A stretch of 64,000 bases of DNA from an uncultured Alphaproteobacteria bacterium (lineage in GTDB: Bacteria; Pseudomonadota; Alphaproteobacteria; HIMB59): assembly GCA_902599045.1 (NCBI GenBank), contig CACKEA010000001.1, forward strand, positions 124,001 through 188,000, read 5' to 3'. A program made the translations under genes and the position numbers. Below are positions 25,608-35,423 of this stretch, one piece after another. Position 1 is the first letter of the stretch. Each line of letters opens with the position of its first letter. The notes below the pieces were generated by a model, which saw only the letters and a program-made list of their open reading frames with translations, searched no databases and was not told where the DNA came from.

Positions 25608-26779
25608 TATATTTTCTCTAAAACTGAAACAAAAAAAATATCAGATCCCCCAATGTCTTTGAAACTTAGGGGATTAATAAAATATCCATTTTGCCTTTTT
25701 ATCATCTTATCTGTTTCAATACTGTGTATTTTAACATTTTTATGTTTTTGAATAATTTTATCAATAACATCGATTGTCTCAAAGGGATGAAAAGAACAAA
25801 CAATATACACTAAAAACCCCCCATTATTCAGCATTTTCAGTGATTTCTCTAACATTTGTATTTGAGTTTTTTGATGTTTTTTTATTTGAGATGGATCAAT
25901 TTTTACAGTGACATCTGGATTTCTTCTAAAGGTTCCCAGAGCGCTGCATGGCGCATCCAATAAAATGGAATTAAATTTATCAGTAAATTTTTTCTTTAGA
26001 AAATCTAATTTTTGGATATTAATTTTTATATTTAAACGATTTAAGTTTTCTTCAAATTTATTAATCTGATTTTGAGACTTGTCTATAGCCAATACATTAA
26101 ATCCTAATGACTGCAGTAATATACTTTTACCCCCAGGTGCTGCACAAACATCAATCAAATTTTTGTCTTTATAAAATTTATGTATTGAATTGATTACCTC
26201 AAAATTACCAATATCTTGAACAAAACATTCCCTATTTATTTTTTTTTCCAAAATTAATACTCTTTTACTATAAAGAGCATCTCTATTATCTATTAAACTT
26301 ATTTGATAATTTTTAGGTTTTATAAATAATGTTTCATAAATATAGTCCCTTATAGACTTACTTGAAAATATTTTATCAAGTACTTTTTTAAAATTAGGAT
26401 AAATATTTTTTTCATATTTTATCTTGTTTTTATTTCTTAAAATATTTCTTAAAACAGCATTTACTAATTTTTCTTTTTTAAAATCTTTACTAGTCTCTAC
26501 AGTATCATTAACTACTGCGTAATGCGGCTTACTTGAGAAATTTAATAGTGTCAGACTAATTTTTAAAAGAGTTGCAATATTTTTTGGTGTTTTATCATTA
26601 ATATATTTTACAAGTATCTTATTGTGATTTTCATAATTCCTATAATATTCTTGAAGTACTAAAAATAAAAAATTTCTCTTTATCTCTGGGTAAGTATTAA
26701 CAACATGATCAATACTACTTCCTTGTTCAATTCTTTTGATTGAGTTATATAAATTTGTTGTATCGGATAAATTAGATAT
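25607..26779 (-). CDS. rsmB: 16S rRNA (cytosine967-C5)-methyltransferase RsmB, unconventional start
   Basis: The C-terminal part has the AdoMet loop VCAAPGGKS, the [15 protein letters not shown] catalytic cysteine block and the second cysteine in [11 protein letters not shown] conventional start search would begin at TTG 26251, but the same frame is open upstream to 26791 and encodes a convincing NusB-like RNA-binding domain ([13 protein letters not shown], then [11 protein letters not shown]). A TAG at 26792-26794 closes the frame, and no ATG, GTG or TTG occurs before 26251. The start shown (ATA at 26779, inside the end of acs) is nominal; ATT or ATC codons nearby are alternatives. From there the protein has 390 residues. 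Confidence 0.88.
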   Translation of the reverse strand: MSNLSDTTNLYNSIKRIEQGSSIDHVVNTYPEIKRNFLFLVLQEYYRNYENHNKILVKYINDKTPKNIATLLKISLTLLNFSSKPHYAVVNDTVETSKDFKKEKLVNAVLRNILRNKNKIKYEKNIYPNFKKVLDKIFSSKSIRDYIYETLFIKPKNYQISLIDNRDALYSKRVLILEKKINRECFVQDIGNFEVINSIHKFYKDKNLIDVCAAPGGKSILLQSLGFNVLAIDKSQNQINKFEENLNRLNIKINIQKLDFLKKKFTDKFNSILLDAPCSALGTFRRNPDVTVKIDPSQIKKHQKTQIQMLEKSLKMLNNGGFLVYIVCSFHPFETIDVIDKIIQKHKNVKIHSIETDKMIKRQNGYFINPLSFKDIGGSDIFFVSVLEKI

Positions 26780-28697
26780 TTTTAGACCCGTCTATTAAAG
26801 ATTGAACAACATTTGGGTCCGCCAATGTTGATGTATCACCTAGTTGGTCTTGCTCTTTTGATGCTATCTTTCTTAAAATTCTTCTCATAATTTTACCTGA
26901 TCTTGTTTTTGGAAGTCCTGGTGAGAATTGTAATTTATCTGGCGTTGCGATTGGACCTATTTTCTTTCTAATCCACTGGACAAGTTCTGTTTTCAAATCT
27001 TCACTTACTTGAACCCCCGTATTTGTTGTTACATAAGCATAGATACCCTGGCCTTTAATATCATGTGGATAACCTACTACCGCTGCTTCAGAAACTAATT
27101 CATGTTCAACAAAAGCACTTTCAATTTCAGCTGTCCCAAGCAAATGTCCAGACACATTGATACAATCATCTACCCTCCCAGTAATCCAATAAAAACCATC
27201 TTTATCTCTTCGACATCCATCTCCTGTAAAATATTTTCCTTTGAACTGACTAAAATAAGTATCAATGAAACGCTGATGATCTCCATAAACTGTTCTCATT
27301 TGGCCTGGCCAACTATCTAAAATACAAAGTTTACCCTCACACTCACCCTCTAAGACATTTCCATGATCATCAACTATTGCGGCATCAATTCCAAAGTACG
27401 GTTGATTTGCACTTCCAGGTTTAAGCTCTGAAATACCAGGTATAGGTGAAATCAGATGCCCTCCTGTTTCCGTCTGCCACCAAGTATCAATCACAGGGCA
27501 TTTATCTTTACCAACAATAGACGAATACCAATTCCATGCTTCTGGATTAATCGGCTCCCCAACCGTTCCTAAAATTCTTAGAGAACTTAGGTCGCATTTT
27601 TCAATATAAGAATTACCCTCTTTCATCAAAGATCTTAATACAGTAGGGGCGGTATAAAATATATTGACTCTGTATTTTTCGCAAATTTCCCAAAATCTTG
27701 AAAAATCTGGATAGTTGGGAACACCTTCAAAAAGTAATGTTGTGCCACCATTTGCTAGAGGGCCGTAAACAGAATAAGAATGTCCTGTTATCCACCCCGC
27801 GTCCGCAGTGCACCAGTAAATATCTCCAGGGTGATAATCAAAAGAATATTTATGTGTAAACGAGGCATATACTAAATACCCACCTGTAGTGTGAAGAACC
27901 CCTTTAGGTTTACCAGTTGAGCCAGATGTATATAAAATGAAAAGAGGATCCTCAGCGCTCATAGAGACACACTCACATTGATCATCTACTTCTTTAATTA
28001 ATTCATCGTAATAAAAATTGTTAACACAATGTAAGTCGTCTTTAGTATTAGTGTACCGAACTACTAAAGTTTTTATAGAGTCATCACAGTCCTCTAATGC
28101 TGTGTTAATATATTTTTTTAATGGAATTATTTTACCACCACGCATTCCCTCATCAGCAGTAATGACAAACTGAGATTTGCAATCTTTAATACGTCCCGCA
28201 ATTGATTCTGGGGCGAAGCCCCCAAATATAACAGAATGTATTGCCCCTATTCTTGCACAAGCCAACATAGCAAAAGCAACCTCAGGGATCATAGTTAAAT
28301 AAATTGTGACAACATCGCCTTTTTTGACACCAAGTTTTTTTAAAACATTGGCGAATTTACTTATTTCTGACTTTAATTCTTTGTAAGTATACGTTTTATT
28401 TTGACTTGTCTCATCACCCTCCCAAATAATTGCTATTTCTTCGGGTTGTGTTTCTGCATGTCTGTCTACGCAGTTATAACAAACATTTAATTCTCCGTCC
28501 TCAAACCACTTGATAGACACATCCCCATCGTAATTAGTATTTTTAATTTTAGTGAAATCTTTAAACCAAGAGAGTTGTGATTTCGCAATCTTAGACCAGA
28601 ATTGCTCTTTATCTTTAAATGACTCAGCATACATTTCCTCGTACTGATCTTTAGATAAAAGGGGATTTGATAATTTAAATTCTCTCATTTTTTTCAC
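26772..28697 (-). CDS. acs: Acetyl-CoA synthetase (AMP-forming)
   Basis: Activates acetate to acetyl-CoA through acetyl-AMP. The 641 residues show the P-loop-like [12 protein letters not shown] (about 256-267), the WWQTETGG motif, the [10 protein letters not shown] hinge and the C-terminal acetylatable lysine in RSGKIMRR. The length matches bacterial Acs (about 650). It overlaps the EVE-domain gene upstream by 23 bases and the rsmB reading frame downstream by 8. A second in-frame ATG three codons in could be the true start. Confidence 0.97.
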   Translation of the reverse strand: MKKMREFKLSNPLLSKDQYEEMYAESFKDKEQFWSKIAKSQLSWFKDFTKIKNTNYDGDVSIKWFEDGELNVCYNCVDRHAETQPEEIAIIWEGDETSQNKTYTYKELKSEISKFANVLKKLGVKKGDVVTIYLTMIPEVAFAMLACARIGAIHSVIFGGFAPESIAGRIKDCKSQFVITADEGMRGGKIIPLKKYINTALEDCDDSIKTLVVRYTNTKDDLHCVNNFYYDELIKEVDDQCECVSMSAEDPLFILYTSGSTGKPKGVLHTTGGYLVYASFTHKYSFDYHPGDIYWCTADAGWITGHSYSVYGPLANGGTTLLFEGVPNYPDFSRFWEICEKYRVNIFYTAPTVLRSLMKEGNSYIEKCDLSSLRILGTVGEPINPEAWNWYSSIVGKDKCPVIDTWWQTETGGHLISPIPGISELKPGSANQPYFGIDAAIVDDHGNVLEGECEGKLCILDSWPGQMRTVYGDHQRFIDTYFSQFKGKYFTGDGCRRDKDGFYWITGRVDDCINVSGHLLGTAEIESAFVEHELVSEAAVVGYPHDIKGQGIYAYVTTNTGVQVSEDLKTELVQWIRKKIGPIATPDKLQFSPGLPKTRSGKIMRRILRKIASKEQDQLGDTSTLADPNVVQSLIDGSKNI

Positions 28698-29103
28698 TCA
28701 TCTTCATCAATTTATTCCATTGTCTCAAAGTAACGGGCATCACACTTAACCGAGCTTGTTTTACGAGAGGAAAGTCTTGAAAAAAAGGATCTGCTTTTAT
28801 TTCAGATAGATAAACTTCTTTTAGACCTCTAACATAGGTTACATCAACCATTCCAAATATTCCTTTTTTATCTGTGTGGTCTGGATAATATTCCTTTGTA
28901 ACCTTAACAATTCCCTTAATCGCCTTTTCTGTAACGGAGTGATAAAACAAACATTCATCACCTTTTTTCATCTTTTTCATATTACTAGCTGCTTGATAGT
29001 TTCTTACGCCATCCCAGTGTTCTGTTTTTTTCTTTTTTTGTTGCTCCCATGACCAAGAACTAGGTTCTGATTTAAGTAGCCAATAATTTTTAGAAGTTTT
29101 CAT
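28675..29103 (-). CDS. EVE-domain protein
   Basis: A 142-residue single-domain protein beginning with the family signature [13 protein letters not shown] (about 7-19), then [18 protein letters not shown] and a C-terminal [15 protein letters not shown] (PUA-like) domains bind modified nucleobases in DNA or RNA; human THYN1 is a homologue. The role in bacteria is not settled. It overlaps tsaD by 14 bases and acs by 23. Confidence 0.92.
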   Translation of the reverse strand: MKTSKNYWLLKSEPSSWSWEQQKKKKTEHWDGVRNYQAASNMKKMKKGDECLFYHSVTEKAIKGIVKVTKEYYPDHTDKKGIFGMVDVTYVRGLKEVYLSEIKADPFFQDFPLVKQARLSVMPVTLRQWNKLMKMSEKNERI

Positions 29104-30106
29104 GTATCAATATGTTGGGTGTCGGTCTGACATTGTAATTATTTAATTTAATTTTTCTAGCCTTCATAATTTCGATAGCATTCCAACCTATCATTGCAGC
29201 ATTATCAGTACATAAGGATAAAGGCACCTGATGGAAATTGAGCTCTTTACTTGCAATAAATTTTCGAAGTTGTGTATTCAAATATTTATTTGCTGCCACC
29301 CCACCACAAATGGAAAAATCATTAATTGATATATTATCTTTTTTTAATTGTGCAAGGCTATTTAAAATTTTAATTTCAAATACTTTAGATATGGTGTGTT
29401 GAAATGAAGCTGAGAAATCTTTCAAAAAAATTTTTGTTTTTTTATTTTTTCTTATGACATTTAACGCTGATGTTTTTAAACCTGAAAAAGAAAAATCACA
29501 ATTAGTTTTTTTTGTTAAAGGCATTGGTAGTTTAAATTTTTTATTATTACCTCTGAAGGCTAACTTTTCTATTTCTGGACCACCAGGGTAACCCAATCCT
29601 AAGCCTTTAGCCACTTTGTCGAAACACTCACCTGCAGAGTCATCAATAGTCGATCCGAGAGTTATAAACTCATTTGAACTTTTAACTAAGACTAGTGCAG
29701 TGTTCCCTCCAGAGACAAGCAAACATAAATATGGAAATTTAATATCAGATACGAGTCGAGGGGATAATAAATGAGCTTGTAGGTGATTGATCGGAATAAG
29801 TTTAATGTTCTTAGATATTGACAAACCTTTTGCAAAAGACGATCCAACAATTAATCCCCCAATCAATCCCGGTCCAAATGTTGCAGCAATTGCTGAAATA
29901 TTTGAGAAATTAATTTTTTTGATAGATTGGCCTAACAAATCTAAGATTTCTAAATGTTGTCTTGCTGCCATTTCTGGTATGACGCCACCATGATCTTTAT
30001 GAAATTTTTTATGATTAATAGTTTCAAGAAACTCAATGTTTTTATCATCATTTACAATGGATATCGAAGTATCATCACAAGAACTTTCTATTGCCAAAAC
30101 TTTCAT
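29090..30106 (-). CDS. tsaD: tRNA threonylcarbamoyladenosine transferase TsaD
   Basis: Catalytic subunit for t6A at A37 of ANN-decoding tRNAs. The 338 residues carry the ASKHA fold with IESSCDDTS at the N-terminus, metal ligands in NHLQAH (H108, H112), the LLVSGGNT loop and CGGVAANKYL. It is the first gene of the long minus-strand run down to the LysE-family gene. The upstream gap of 29 bases to the divergent Mic60-like gene must hold both promoters or leaders. Confidence 0.97.
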   Translation of the reverse strand: MKVLAIESSCDDTSISIVNDDKNIEFLETINHKKFHKDHGGVIPEMAARQHLEILDLLGQSIKKINFSNISAIAATFGPGLIGGLIVGSSFAKGLSISKNIKLIPINHLQAHLLSPRLVSDIKFPYLCLLVSGGNTALVLVKSSNEFITLGSTIDDSAGECFDKVAKGLGLGYPGGPEIEKLAFRGNNKKFKLPMPLTKKTNCDFSFSGLKTSALNVIRKNKKTKIFLKDFSASFQHTISKVFEIKILNSLAQLKKDNISINDFSICGGVAANKYLNTQLRKFIASKELNFHQVPLSLCTDNAAMIGWNAIEIMKARKIKLNNYNVRPTPNILIHENF

Positions 30107-30135
30107 TATTATAAAAAAATATAGATTCTTATTGA

Positions 30136-30933
30136 ATGTCTGAAAATCAAAAAAATGACAGTAAAAAAAGCTTTCTTCAACGAAATCTTTCTTTAATTAT
30201 TATCTTTTTAATCGTAATTACTATAGGCGTAGGCTATTTGTATCGAAATAACCTTTTGTTATTGGATATACCTCAGTTTAGTGAGTCAAAGCAAGAAACT
30301 CAAACACCAGTTATTGAAAAAGATACACTTTCGGTTAATGACTTAAACAATAAAGAGCTCGAAGATAAAGTTGATCGCCTCGAGTCTTTAATACTAGAAC
30401 TAGCACAAAATGTTCAAAATATACCACAGCCCACAATAGTTCAGCCTGAGCCAAAACCTCAACAAATTACCCTATCCAATGATGAAGCATATGAATTAAT
30501 TTTATCTATCAATCAAATTATTATTAATATTGATCAACAACAAATTCGAAATAAACATATCCAAAAACTTCAAAATCAATATTTATTTTTTAAAAATGAA
30601 AAATTTGAGGAACTACTCACAATCCCCGATTATACATATTCAATTCAGCAACTACAAATTAATGAAAATAAATATGTCCAAAAAGAGTTTATGAAAAAAA
30701 ATAATTTTCAGTGGTTTAAAAGAATTATCGAGAATATTTTTGAAATTCAAATTACAAAAAATTCATCAGAACCTTTACCATCATTTATAAATGCGATAAA
30801 TAATCGTCAATATGCAAAGGCAATAATCGAATACGAAAAATTAAATCCCAACCAAAAAATATTTTTTAAATCGTCTTACCAGCTCGCACAAATCTATAAT
30901 GATAATCAAAATTTTTTAGAGAATATGATTTAA
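30136..30933 (+). CDS. Mic60/mitofilin-like inner-membrane protein
   Basis: A 265-residue protein with one N-terminal membrane helix (about 17-36), a proline- and glutamine-rich linker, and a mostly helical C-terminal half. In alphaproteobacteria a mitofilin (Mic60) homologue sits between hemD and hemY near tsaD; here it is followed directly by a HemY-like gene, which supports the call. Mic60 bends and tethers the inner membrane and contacts the outer membrane. It is shorter and more diverged than most members, and I cannot see a strong C-terminal signature. Confidence 0.5.
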   Translation: MSENQKNDSKKSFLQRNLSLIIIFLIVITIGVGYLYRNNLLLLDIPQFSESKQETQTPVIEKDTLSVNDLNNKELEDKVDRLESLILELAQNVQNIPQPTIVQPEPKPQQITLSNDEAYELILSINQIIINIDQQQIRNKHIQKLQNQYLFFKNEKFEELLTIPDYTYSIQQLQINENKYVQKEFMKKNNFQWFKRIIENIFEIQITKNSSEPLPSFINAINNRQYAKAIIEYEKLNPNQKIFFKSSYQLAQIYNDNQNFLENMI

Positions 30934-31364
30934 TGATAAGGCTGCTGATAATTTTAATAATTTTTGTCACTGGTTACGGTGCTCTTTTTTACTTGTTTAA
31001 CAATGCTGGTAACTTGTCTCTTGTTTTAGGTATATGGCAATTAGGTATACCCATTGTTCAATTTCTTTTTGTCTTGATCACATTTATAATTCTTTTAATT
31101 CTATTTTCATATGCCTTTACCAAACTTTTTATTTATCCACGTGCTGCATATATGCGCTACAAATCTTCTAATGAACAAAAGGGCTTAGAGCATTTAAGAG
31201 ACGCATTAGTTGCAATTACCGAGGGTAATACAGATAAAGCAGCGCAAAGTCAGAAAAAATTTAAAAAATATTTAGGCAGAGACCCCTTGAATAAAATCCT
31301 GCAAACACAAATTAAAAAAACAAAAGAGCTAAAAATAGTTAACGTAGAAAAAGGATCTGATTAA
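30933..31364 (+). CDS. Truncated HemY-like membrane protein
   Basis: A 143-residue protein with two hydrophobic helices (about 1-20 and 33-68) followed by a basic segment and one TPR-like helix pair (GLEHLRDALVAITEGNTDKAAQ). This reproduces the N-terminal part of HemY, which is normally about 400 residues with many TPRs, so the repeat domain is lost. The proteobacterial HemY-type protein is linked with heme biosynthesis operons, but hemC and hemD are not here. It shares its first base with the end of the Mic60-like gene. Confidence 0.55.
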   Translation: MIRLLIILIIFVTGYGALFYLFNNAGNLSLVLGIWQLGIPIVQFLFVLITFIILLILFSYAFTKLFIYPRAAYMRYKSSNEQKGLEHLRDALVAITEGNTDKAAQSQKKFKKYLGRDPLNKILQTQIKKTKELKIVNVEKGSD

Positions 31365-32245
31365 CTTAAAAAAATAATACCTGCCCCAAAGCAAGTCAAA
31401 GAAGCTCCAATCACCGCTAGATGACCTGCATAATTTTTAGTTACAATCCATAATATTGGAATAATCATTATAGGCATCGTGCTTGATAATGTTGAAATAA
31501 TTCCAGGGTCACCATTTTTAAGTGCAATAATCAACATTGTCATACCAACACCCATTCCCATAAAACCCAGAAAAATACTGTACAAAGTTTTTTTGACATC
31601 TTTCATTTTTTCTAAAAGATTATTATTTTTTAAAAACCCTAAGCTAAAAAACATTAATACTGCCGCAGTTACAACTCTTACATAAGATACAATAATAGGA
31701 TCTGTTGCTTCAAGAGCAGGCTTCATAAGAATGATCCCGATAGCTTGGCAAAGAGCTAGCCCCGCACCTGCAAATAATCCTACATATTTATTTCCCTGAA
31801 TATTTTCCAAGTCATCATCAGGAATTGTTCGGTTAAATTGAATTGCAACTATTATCCCGAAAAAAATTAAACAACACCCAATCAGCTCGATCATTGAGGG
31901 CAGCGTTTGTAAAAAAATTTCTGCTAAGATAATTGTAAAAGGAATTTGTAAGGAAAACAATAAAGCTTGTCTTCTAGGACCTAGCCTTTTAAGGCAAATA
32001 AATAAAAATGTATCTCCTATTATAATGCCAACAACAGAAGATAAGAAAATTGCTATAAATATTGATTTATCAAAATATATAGGATCCCAATTAAAAATAA
32101 CGTAGGGTAAGAAGAGGACTATGATACCTAATAGTCTTAATAGGTTATAATTATAGCTCCCAAAATATCTAACAATTCTAGTTGCTGATAAAGCCACCAT
32201 AGACCATGTGGCTGCAGCACCAATAGCTAGAATATATCCAATCAC
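31361..32245 (-). CDS. EamA/DMT-superfamily transporter
   Basis: A 294-residue membrane protein with ten hydrophobic helices in two homologous halves, the pattern of the drug/metabolite transporter superfamily. GDTFLFICLKRLGPRRQALLF in the first half and a similar PGIISTLSSTMPIMIIP segment in the second mark the EamA repeats. The substrate cannot be inferred. It overlaps the HemY-like gene tail-to-tail by 4 bases and stands alone on its strand. Confidence 0.85.
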   Translation of the reverse strand: MIGYILAIGAAATWSMVALSATRIVRYFGSYNYNLLRLLGIIVLFLPYVIFNWDPIYFDKSIFIAIFLSSVVGIIIGDTFLFICLKRLGPRRQALLFSLQIPFTIILAEIFLQTLPSMIELIGCCLIFFGIIVAIQFNRTIPDDDLENIQGNKYVGLFAGAGLALCQAIGIILMKPALEATDPIIVSYVRVVTAAVLMFFSLGFLKNNNLLEKMKDVKKTLYSIFLGFMGMGVGMTMLIIALKNGDPGIISTLSSTMPIMIIPILWIVTKNYAGHLAVIGASLTCFGAGIIFLS

Positions 32246-32291
32246 GCGAGGATATTAATGAGAAATGAAATAATTGATATGTTAAACTAGT

Positions 32292-32320
32292 AAAAAAAAA
32301 GGGGCCCATAACGACCCCTT
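32292..32320 (-). terminator. Rho-independent terminator after the BI-1 family gene
   Basis: On the minus strand AAGGGG pairs with CCCCTT across a loop of about 10 bases and is followed by nine T residues. It begins about 20 bases after the stop of the BI-1 family gene. Confidence 0.88.
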
Positions 32321-32341
32321 AAAATTAAATTGAAGCTTTAA

Positions 32342-33049
32342 TTATCTTCTTTGACCAAACAACTGCATCAACATTATGAACAGATTTATAAAGTCTAAGT
32401 ATAATGTCAGTGCACCCATGATGGCAGCTTTTCCTGCAAAAGCAGTTCCAGCAACCTGGTAATAAGTTGATTTAATTCTTTGTGTATCGTATGCAGTTAA
32501 TCCTACAAACACCAATACACCCACACATGAAATTACAAATTGCATTGCTGAGCTTTGTAAAAAGATATTCACAATACTTGCAATAATAATTCCTATTAGT
32601 CCCATGATTAGAAATGAACCAAACTTAGTTAAATCACGCTTCGTTGTATATCCGTAGATACTCATTGCAGCAAAAGTACAGCTAGTTATTAAAAATACTC
32701 TAACTATGCTTACGCCTGTAAAAACTATGAATATATAAGACAGTGATATTCCCATTACTGCAGCAAAAGCCCAAAATGTCATTTGAGCGGCAGACAGGGA
32801 CATCTTTTGTAATCTTGCACCTAAAAAGAAAATAAATCCAAGTGGAGCGAGCATTACAACCCATTGAAGCGCAGTGCCATAAATAGCCCCCATTAAAGTA
32901 GGAGACTGAGAAAATCCCCATGCCACTAAACCACTAATCGCTAAACCAGATGTCATATAATTATAGACTTTCATCATATAATCTCTAAGTCCCTGATCTA
33001 TTGCTGTAGATTGTGACTGCGAATAGGTATTTTGTTTTAATTCGACCAT
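32342..33049 (-). CDS. Bax inhibitor-1/YccA family membrane protein
   Basis: A 235-residue protein with seven hydrophobic helices and the family C-terminal half ending FINLFIMLMQLFGQRR. The N-terminal cytoplasmic segment (1-40) is glutamine-rich. BI-1 homologues are pH-sensitive calcium-leak channels or modulators of the FtsH protease (YccA). It has its own terminator and a strong ribosome-binding site (AAGGAG before the ATG), so it is a single-gene unit. Confidence 0.9.
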   Translation of the reverse strand: MVELKQNTYSQSQSTAIDQGLRDYMMKVYNYMTSGLAISGLVAWGFSQSPTLMGAIYGTALQWVVMLAPLGFIFFLGARLQKMSLSAAQMTFWAFAAVMGISLSYIFIVFTGVSIVRVFLITSCTFAAMSIYGYTTKRDLTKFGSFLIMGLIGIIIASIVNIFLQSSAMQFVISCVGVLVFVGLTAYDTQRIKSTYYQVAGTAFAGKAAIMGALTLYLDFINLFIMLMQLFGQRR

Positions 33050-33119
33050 TGTTTCTCCTTAATAAAACTAATATGGCTATTATCTTGATATTTTTCAAGT
33101 AAAACCGTATGAATATTTT

Positions 33120-34157
33120 ATGAAATTCAAGCCTCTGGGAAACACAGACCTTCAAGTAAGCCTTATTTGTTTGGGAACAATGACGTGGGGCGAACAAAAC
33201 ACCGAAAATGACGCATTTGAGCAAATGGATTACTCCTTGGAACAAGGGGTAAACTTCTTTGACACAGCAGAATATTACTCTGTCAAAGGCAAAGAAAATA
33301 CCTATGGCGTTACTGAAAAAATTATTGGTAATTGGTTTAAACAAAAAAATAACAGAGAAAAAATAATTTTAGCATCGAAGGTCGCTGGCCCTGATGTAAG
33401 ATGGATAAGAGGTGGTGGTCTGCAATTTCACGAGAAACACTTTACCGAAGCGCTGGAGGGTAGTTTAAAAAGACTTCAAACAGATTACATAGACCTCTAT
33501 CAACTACACTGGCCTGAAAGGAAAACAAATTTTTTTGGAAGATTAGGATATAAAAATTATAAGCAAGAAAAAGAATGGACACCCTTTGAAGAAATCTTGG
33601 AGACAGCAAAAAAATTTGTAGATCAAGGGAAAATCAGATATTTAGGATTATCTAATGAAACACCTTACGGTCTTTCTAATTATATTAATTTGTCCAACTA
33701 TAAAAATTTACCAAGGGTAATGTCTGTGCAAAACCCTTATAGTTTATTAAATCGTACCTATGAAGTGGGGATGTCTGAGATATCCTTAAGAGATCAGGTA
33801 GGTTTATTAGCCTACTCTCCTTTAGCTTGCGGAGTGCTGACAGGCAAATATCGAAACTCCAAAAAACCTGAAGGAGCCAGACTTACAATTTGGGATGATT
33901 GGACAAGGTACACCAATGAAAGATCAATTAATGCGACAGATCAATATTGTAAAATTGCAGAAAACCACGGATTAACTCCCACAGAGTTATCATTGGCATT
34001 TGTGAACCAACAGGACTTTGTGACAAGCAATATCATTGGTGCAACAAAGATGGACCAGTTAAAAGAGAATATAAAATCAGCAGATATAGAGCTCTCCAAA
34101 CAAATACTAGATGAGATTGATGAGGTGCATGAAGACAACCCATCCCCTGCACCTTAA
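33120..34157 (+). CDS. Aldo/keto reductase (Tas-like)
   Basis: An NADPH-dependent carbonyl reductase of the aldo/keto reductase TIM-barrel family, 345 residues. The catalytic tetrad is visible: D48 and Y53 in FDTAEYYS, a lysine in LASKVAG and a histidine in YQLHWPER. The C-terminal NADP-binding segment SNIIGATKMDQLKENI is intact. The length and the long second loop (KTNFFGRLGY) resemble Tas/YghZ types. The physiological substrate is unknown. It is followed by the pterin dehydratase gene after 3 bases. Confidence 0.92.
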   Translation: MKFKPLGNTDLQVSLICLGTMTWGEQNTENDAFEQMDYSLEQGVNFFDTAEYYSVKGKENTYGVTEKIIGNWFKQKNNREKIILASKVAGPDVRWIRGGGLQFHEKHFTEALEGSLKRLQTDYIDLYQLHWPERKTNFFGRLGYKNYKQEKEWTPFEEILETAKKFVDQGKIRYLGLSNETPYGLSNYINLSNYKNLPRVMSVQNPYSLLNRTYEVGMSEISLRDQVGLLAYSPLACGVLTGKYRNSKKPEGARLTIWDDWTRYTNERSINATDQYCKIAENHGLTPTELSLAFVNQQDFVTSNIIGATKMDQLKENIKSADIELSKQILDEIDEVHEDNPSPAP

Positions 34158-34160
34158 AAA

Positions 34161-34403
34161 ATGACTGAATGGCCAAAAGATAATCAAGGAAGAATAACAA
34201 AAACTTTTGTTTTTAAAAATTACCGAAAAAGCTTTGCATTTACTAGTCAAGTCGCAATGCTATCTGAAAAAAAAAATCACCACCCCCAAATAATTTTAGA
34301 TTACGGCAGTGTCACCATCGCTCTTATTTCTCATGACGTTCAGAAAGTCACCCAAAGAGATCTAGATTTAGCAGAGCAAATCGATAAACTTTATCAAGAA
34401 TGA
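34161..34403 (+). CDS. Pterin-4a-carbinolamine dehydratase family protein
   Basis: An 80-residue small protein with the family core F-F-Q-V-A-KKNHHPQI, including the paired histidines near residues 40-42, and SHDVQKVTQRDLDLA. The enzyme dehydrates 4a-hydroxytetrahydropterin; bacteria without phenylalanine hydroxylase often keep it for molybdopterin or folate-related roles. It is somewhat shorter than typical (about 95) at the N-terminus. It overlaps the DUF3429 gene by 4 bases. Confidence 0.85.
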   Translation: MTEWPKDNQGRITKTFVFKNYRKSFAFTSQVAMLSEKKNHHPQIILDYGSVTIALISHDVQKVTQRDLDLAEQIDKLYQE

Positions 34404-34798
34404 TTTACCTGATAGGTATTCCTGGTTTAATTCCTTTTTATCTTTGTTTTTATAATATCGATTTAATCTTTCTTGATTTTGATAAAGATATGCTTGTTTA
34501 TTATTCTGCAGTAATCATGTCATTTTTAGGCGCCGTATATTGGGGTGTTTATTTGCAATCAAAAAATAATATTGCAATTTTATTTAGTGTCTGCCCTGCA
34601 GTTTATGCATTTTTAGTGTTAGCCTTTGATTTAAAATTTAATGAAACAATTGGGTTTTTTATCATCGGCTACTTCATCGTTTTATGTTTTGATTTCTTTT
34701 TTTATTTTAAAGAAAAAATAATTCAAACTGACTATTTCATATTAAGGTTAATGTTAACTGCAGGTATCGCCCCAGCGCACATATTATATATTATCTAG
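34400..34798 (+). CDS. DUF3429 family membrane protein
   Basis: A 132-residue protein with four hydrophobic helices. The segment YYSAVIMSFLGAVYWGVYL matches the DUF3429 hallmark. The function is unknown. It is coupled to the pterin dehydratase by an ATGA overlap and convergent with the ChrR-like gene, 7 bases away. Confidence 0.8.
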   Translation: MIYLIGIPGLIPFYLCFYNIDLIFLDFDKDMLVYYSAVIMSFLGAVYWGVYLQSKNNIAILFSVCPAVYAFLVLAFDLKFNETIGFFIIGYFIVLCFDFFFYFKEKIIQTDYFILRLMLTAGIAPAHILYII

Positions 34799-34805
34799 AT
34801 TAAAA

Positions 34806-35423
34806 TTAATTTGCTATTAAGTTAAGCAGCTTACCAAATTTGCCAGAGAATTTGATTTTACCGTGGGTGTAAGCTAAACCAATACATCCAGTTTGCGAAT
34901 GACCAACAGGTGTGTGATCGTGATCATCACTTCTAACCTGAACAGAGCCTTGTTTATAGCTTCCGTACTCATCACTGTAAGACCCGTGCAATACTAAAAA
35001 ACTTTCATTTCCCTCGTGTGTGTGTTGAGGAATCTTTGCTCCAGGCATCACGTGGATGAGTTCTAACTTCTCATTATTTTCTTTTGGAAGAAGTGATGCA
35101 ACTTTAACATCATTAAAAGATTTCCATTTGACTTCATTATTTTTTAAATGGCTTCTAAGAGTAATGGGTAATTGGCTAAGTAATGGATCATACTCATCAC
35201 TTATTTTAGAAGGTGACTTAACAATTTTTGTCTGGTCTAAAACCCTGTCCCATAAATTACTAGAAAGGGGGGTCTCTTCTGTTCTATATAAAAAATAACC
35301 TCCTACTTCGTTCATAGCGGAGTTGAGCAATCTATTATTAGGGTCAATTTCAGCTAAACATTGCTTGAATAAAAGACTCGCTGGAGAATTTACAGGTGTA
35401 CTGAGTATTTCATATGTCATCAA
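34806..35423 (-). CDS. chrR: ChrR-like cupin anti-sigma factor
   Basis: A 205-residue protein. The C-terminal cupin domain has the metal-binding pattern IPQHTHEGNESFLVL...SYSDEYG and HDHTPVGH expected in ChrR, the anti-sigma partner that releases RpoE on singlet oxygen. The N-terminal anti-sigma part lacks the HXXXCXXC zinc site seen in Rhodobacter ChrR: only one cysteine (LFKQC) and no histidine occur in the first 45 residues. It overlaps the rpoE-like sigma gene by 4 bases, so the pair is co-translated. The name rests on the cupin and the neighbour. Confidence 0.82.
   Translation of the reverse strand: MMTYEILSTPVNSPASLLFKQCLAEIDPNNRLLNSAMNEVGGYFLYRTEETPLSSNLWDRVLDQTKIVKSPSKISDEYDPLLSQLPITLRSHLKNNEVKWKSFNDVKVASLLPKENNEKLELIHVMPGAKIPQHTHEGNESFLVLHGSYSDEYGSYKQGSVQVRSDDHDHTPVGHSQTGCIGLAYTHGKIKFSGKFGKLLNLIAN

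Noticed and set aside
27780-31145. DnaA-box-like TTATCCAC sequences
   Set aside because: Two isolated matches lie inside acs and the HemY-like gene, not clustered and not in an intergenic origin-like region.
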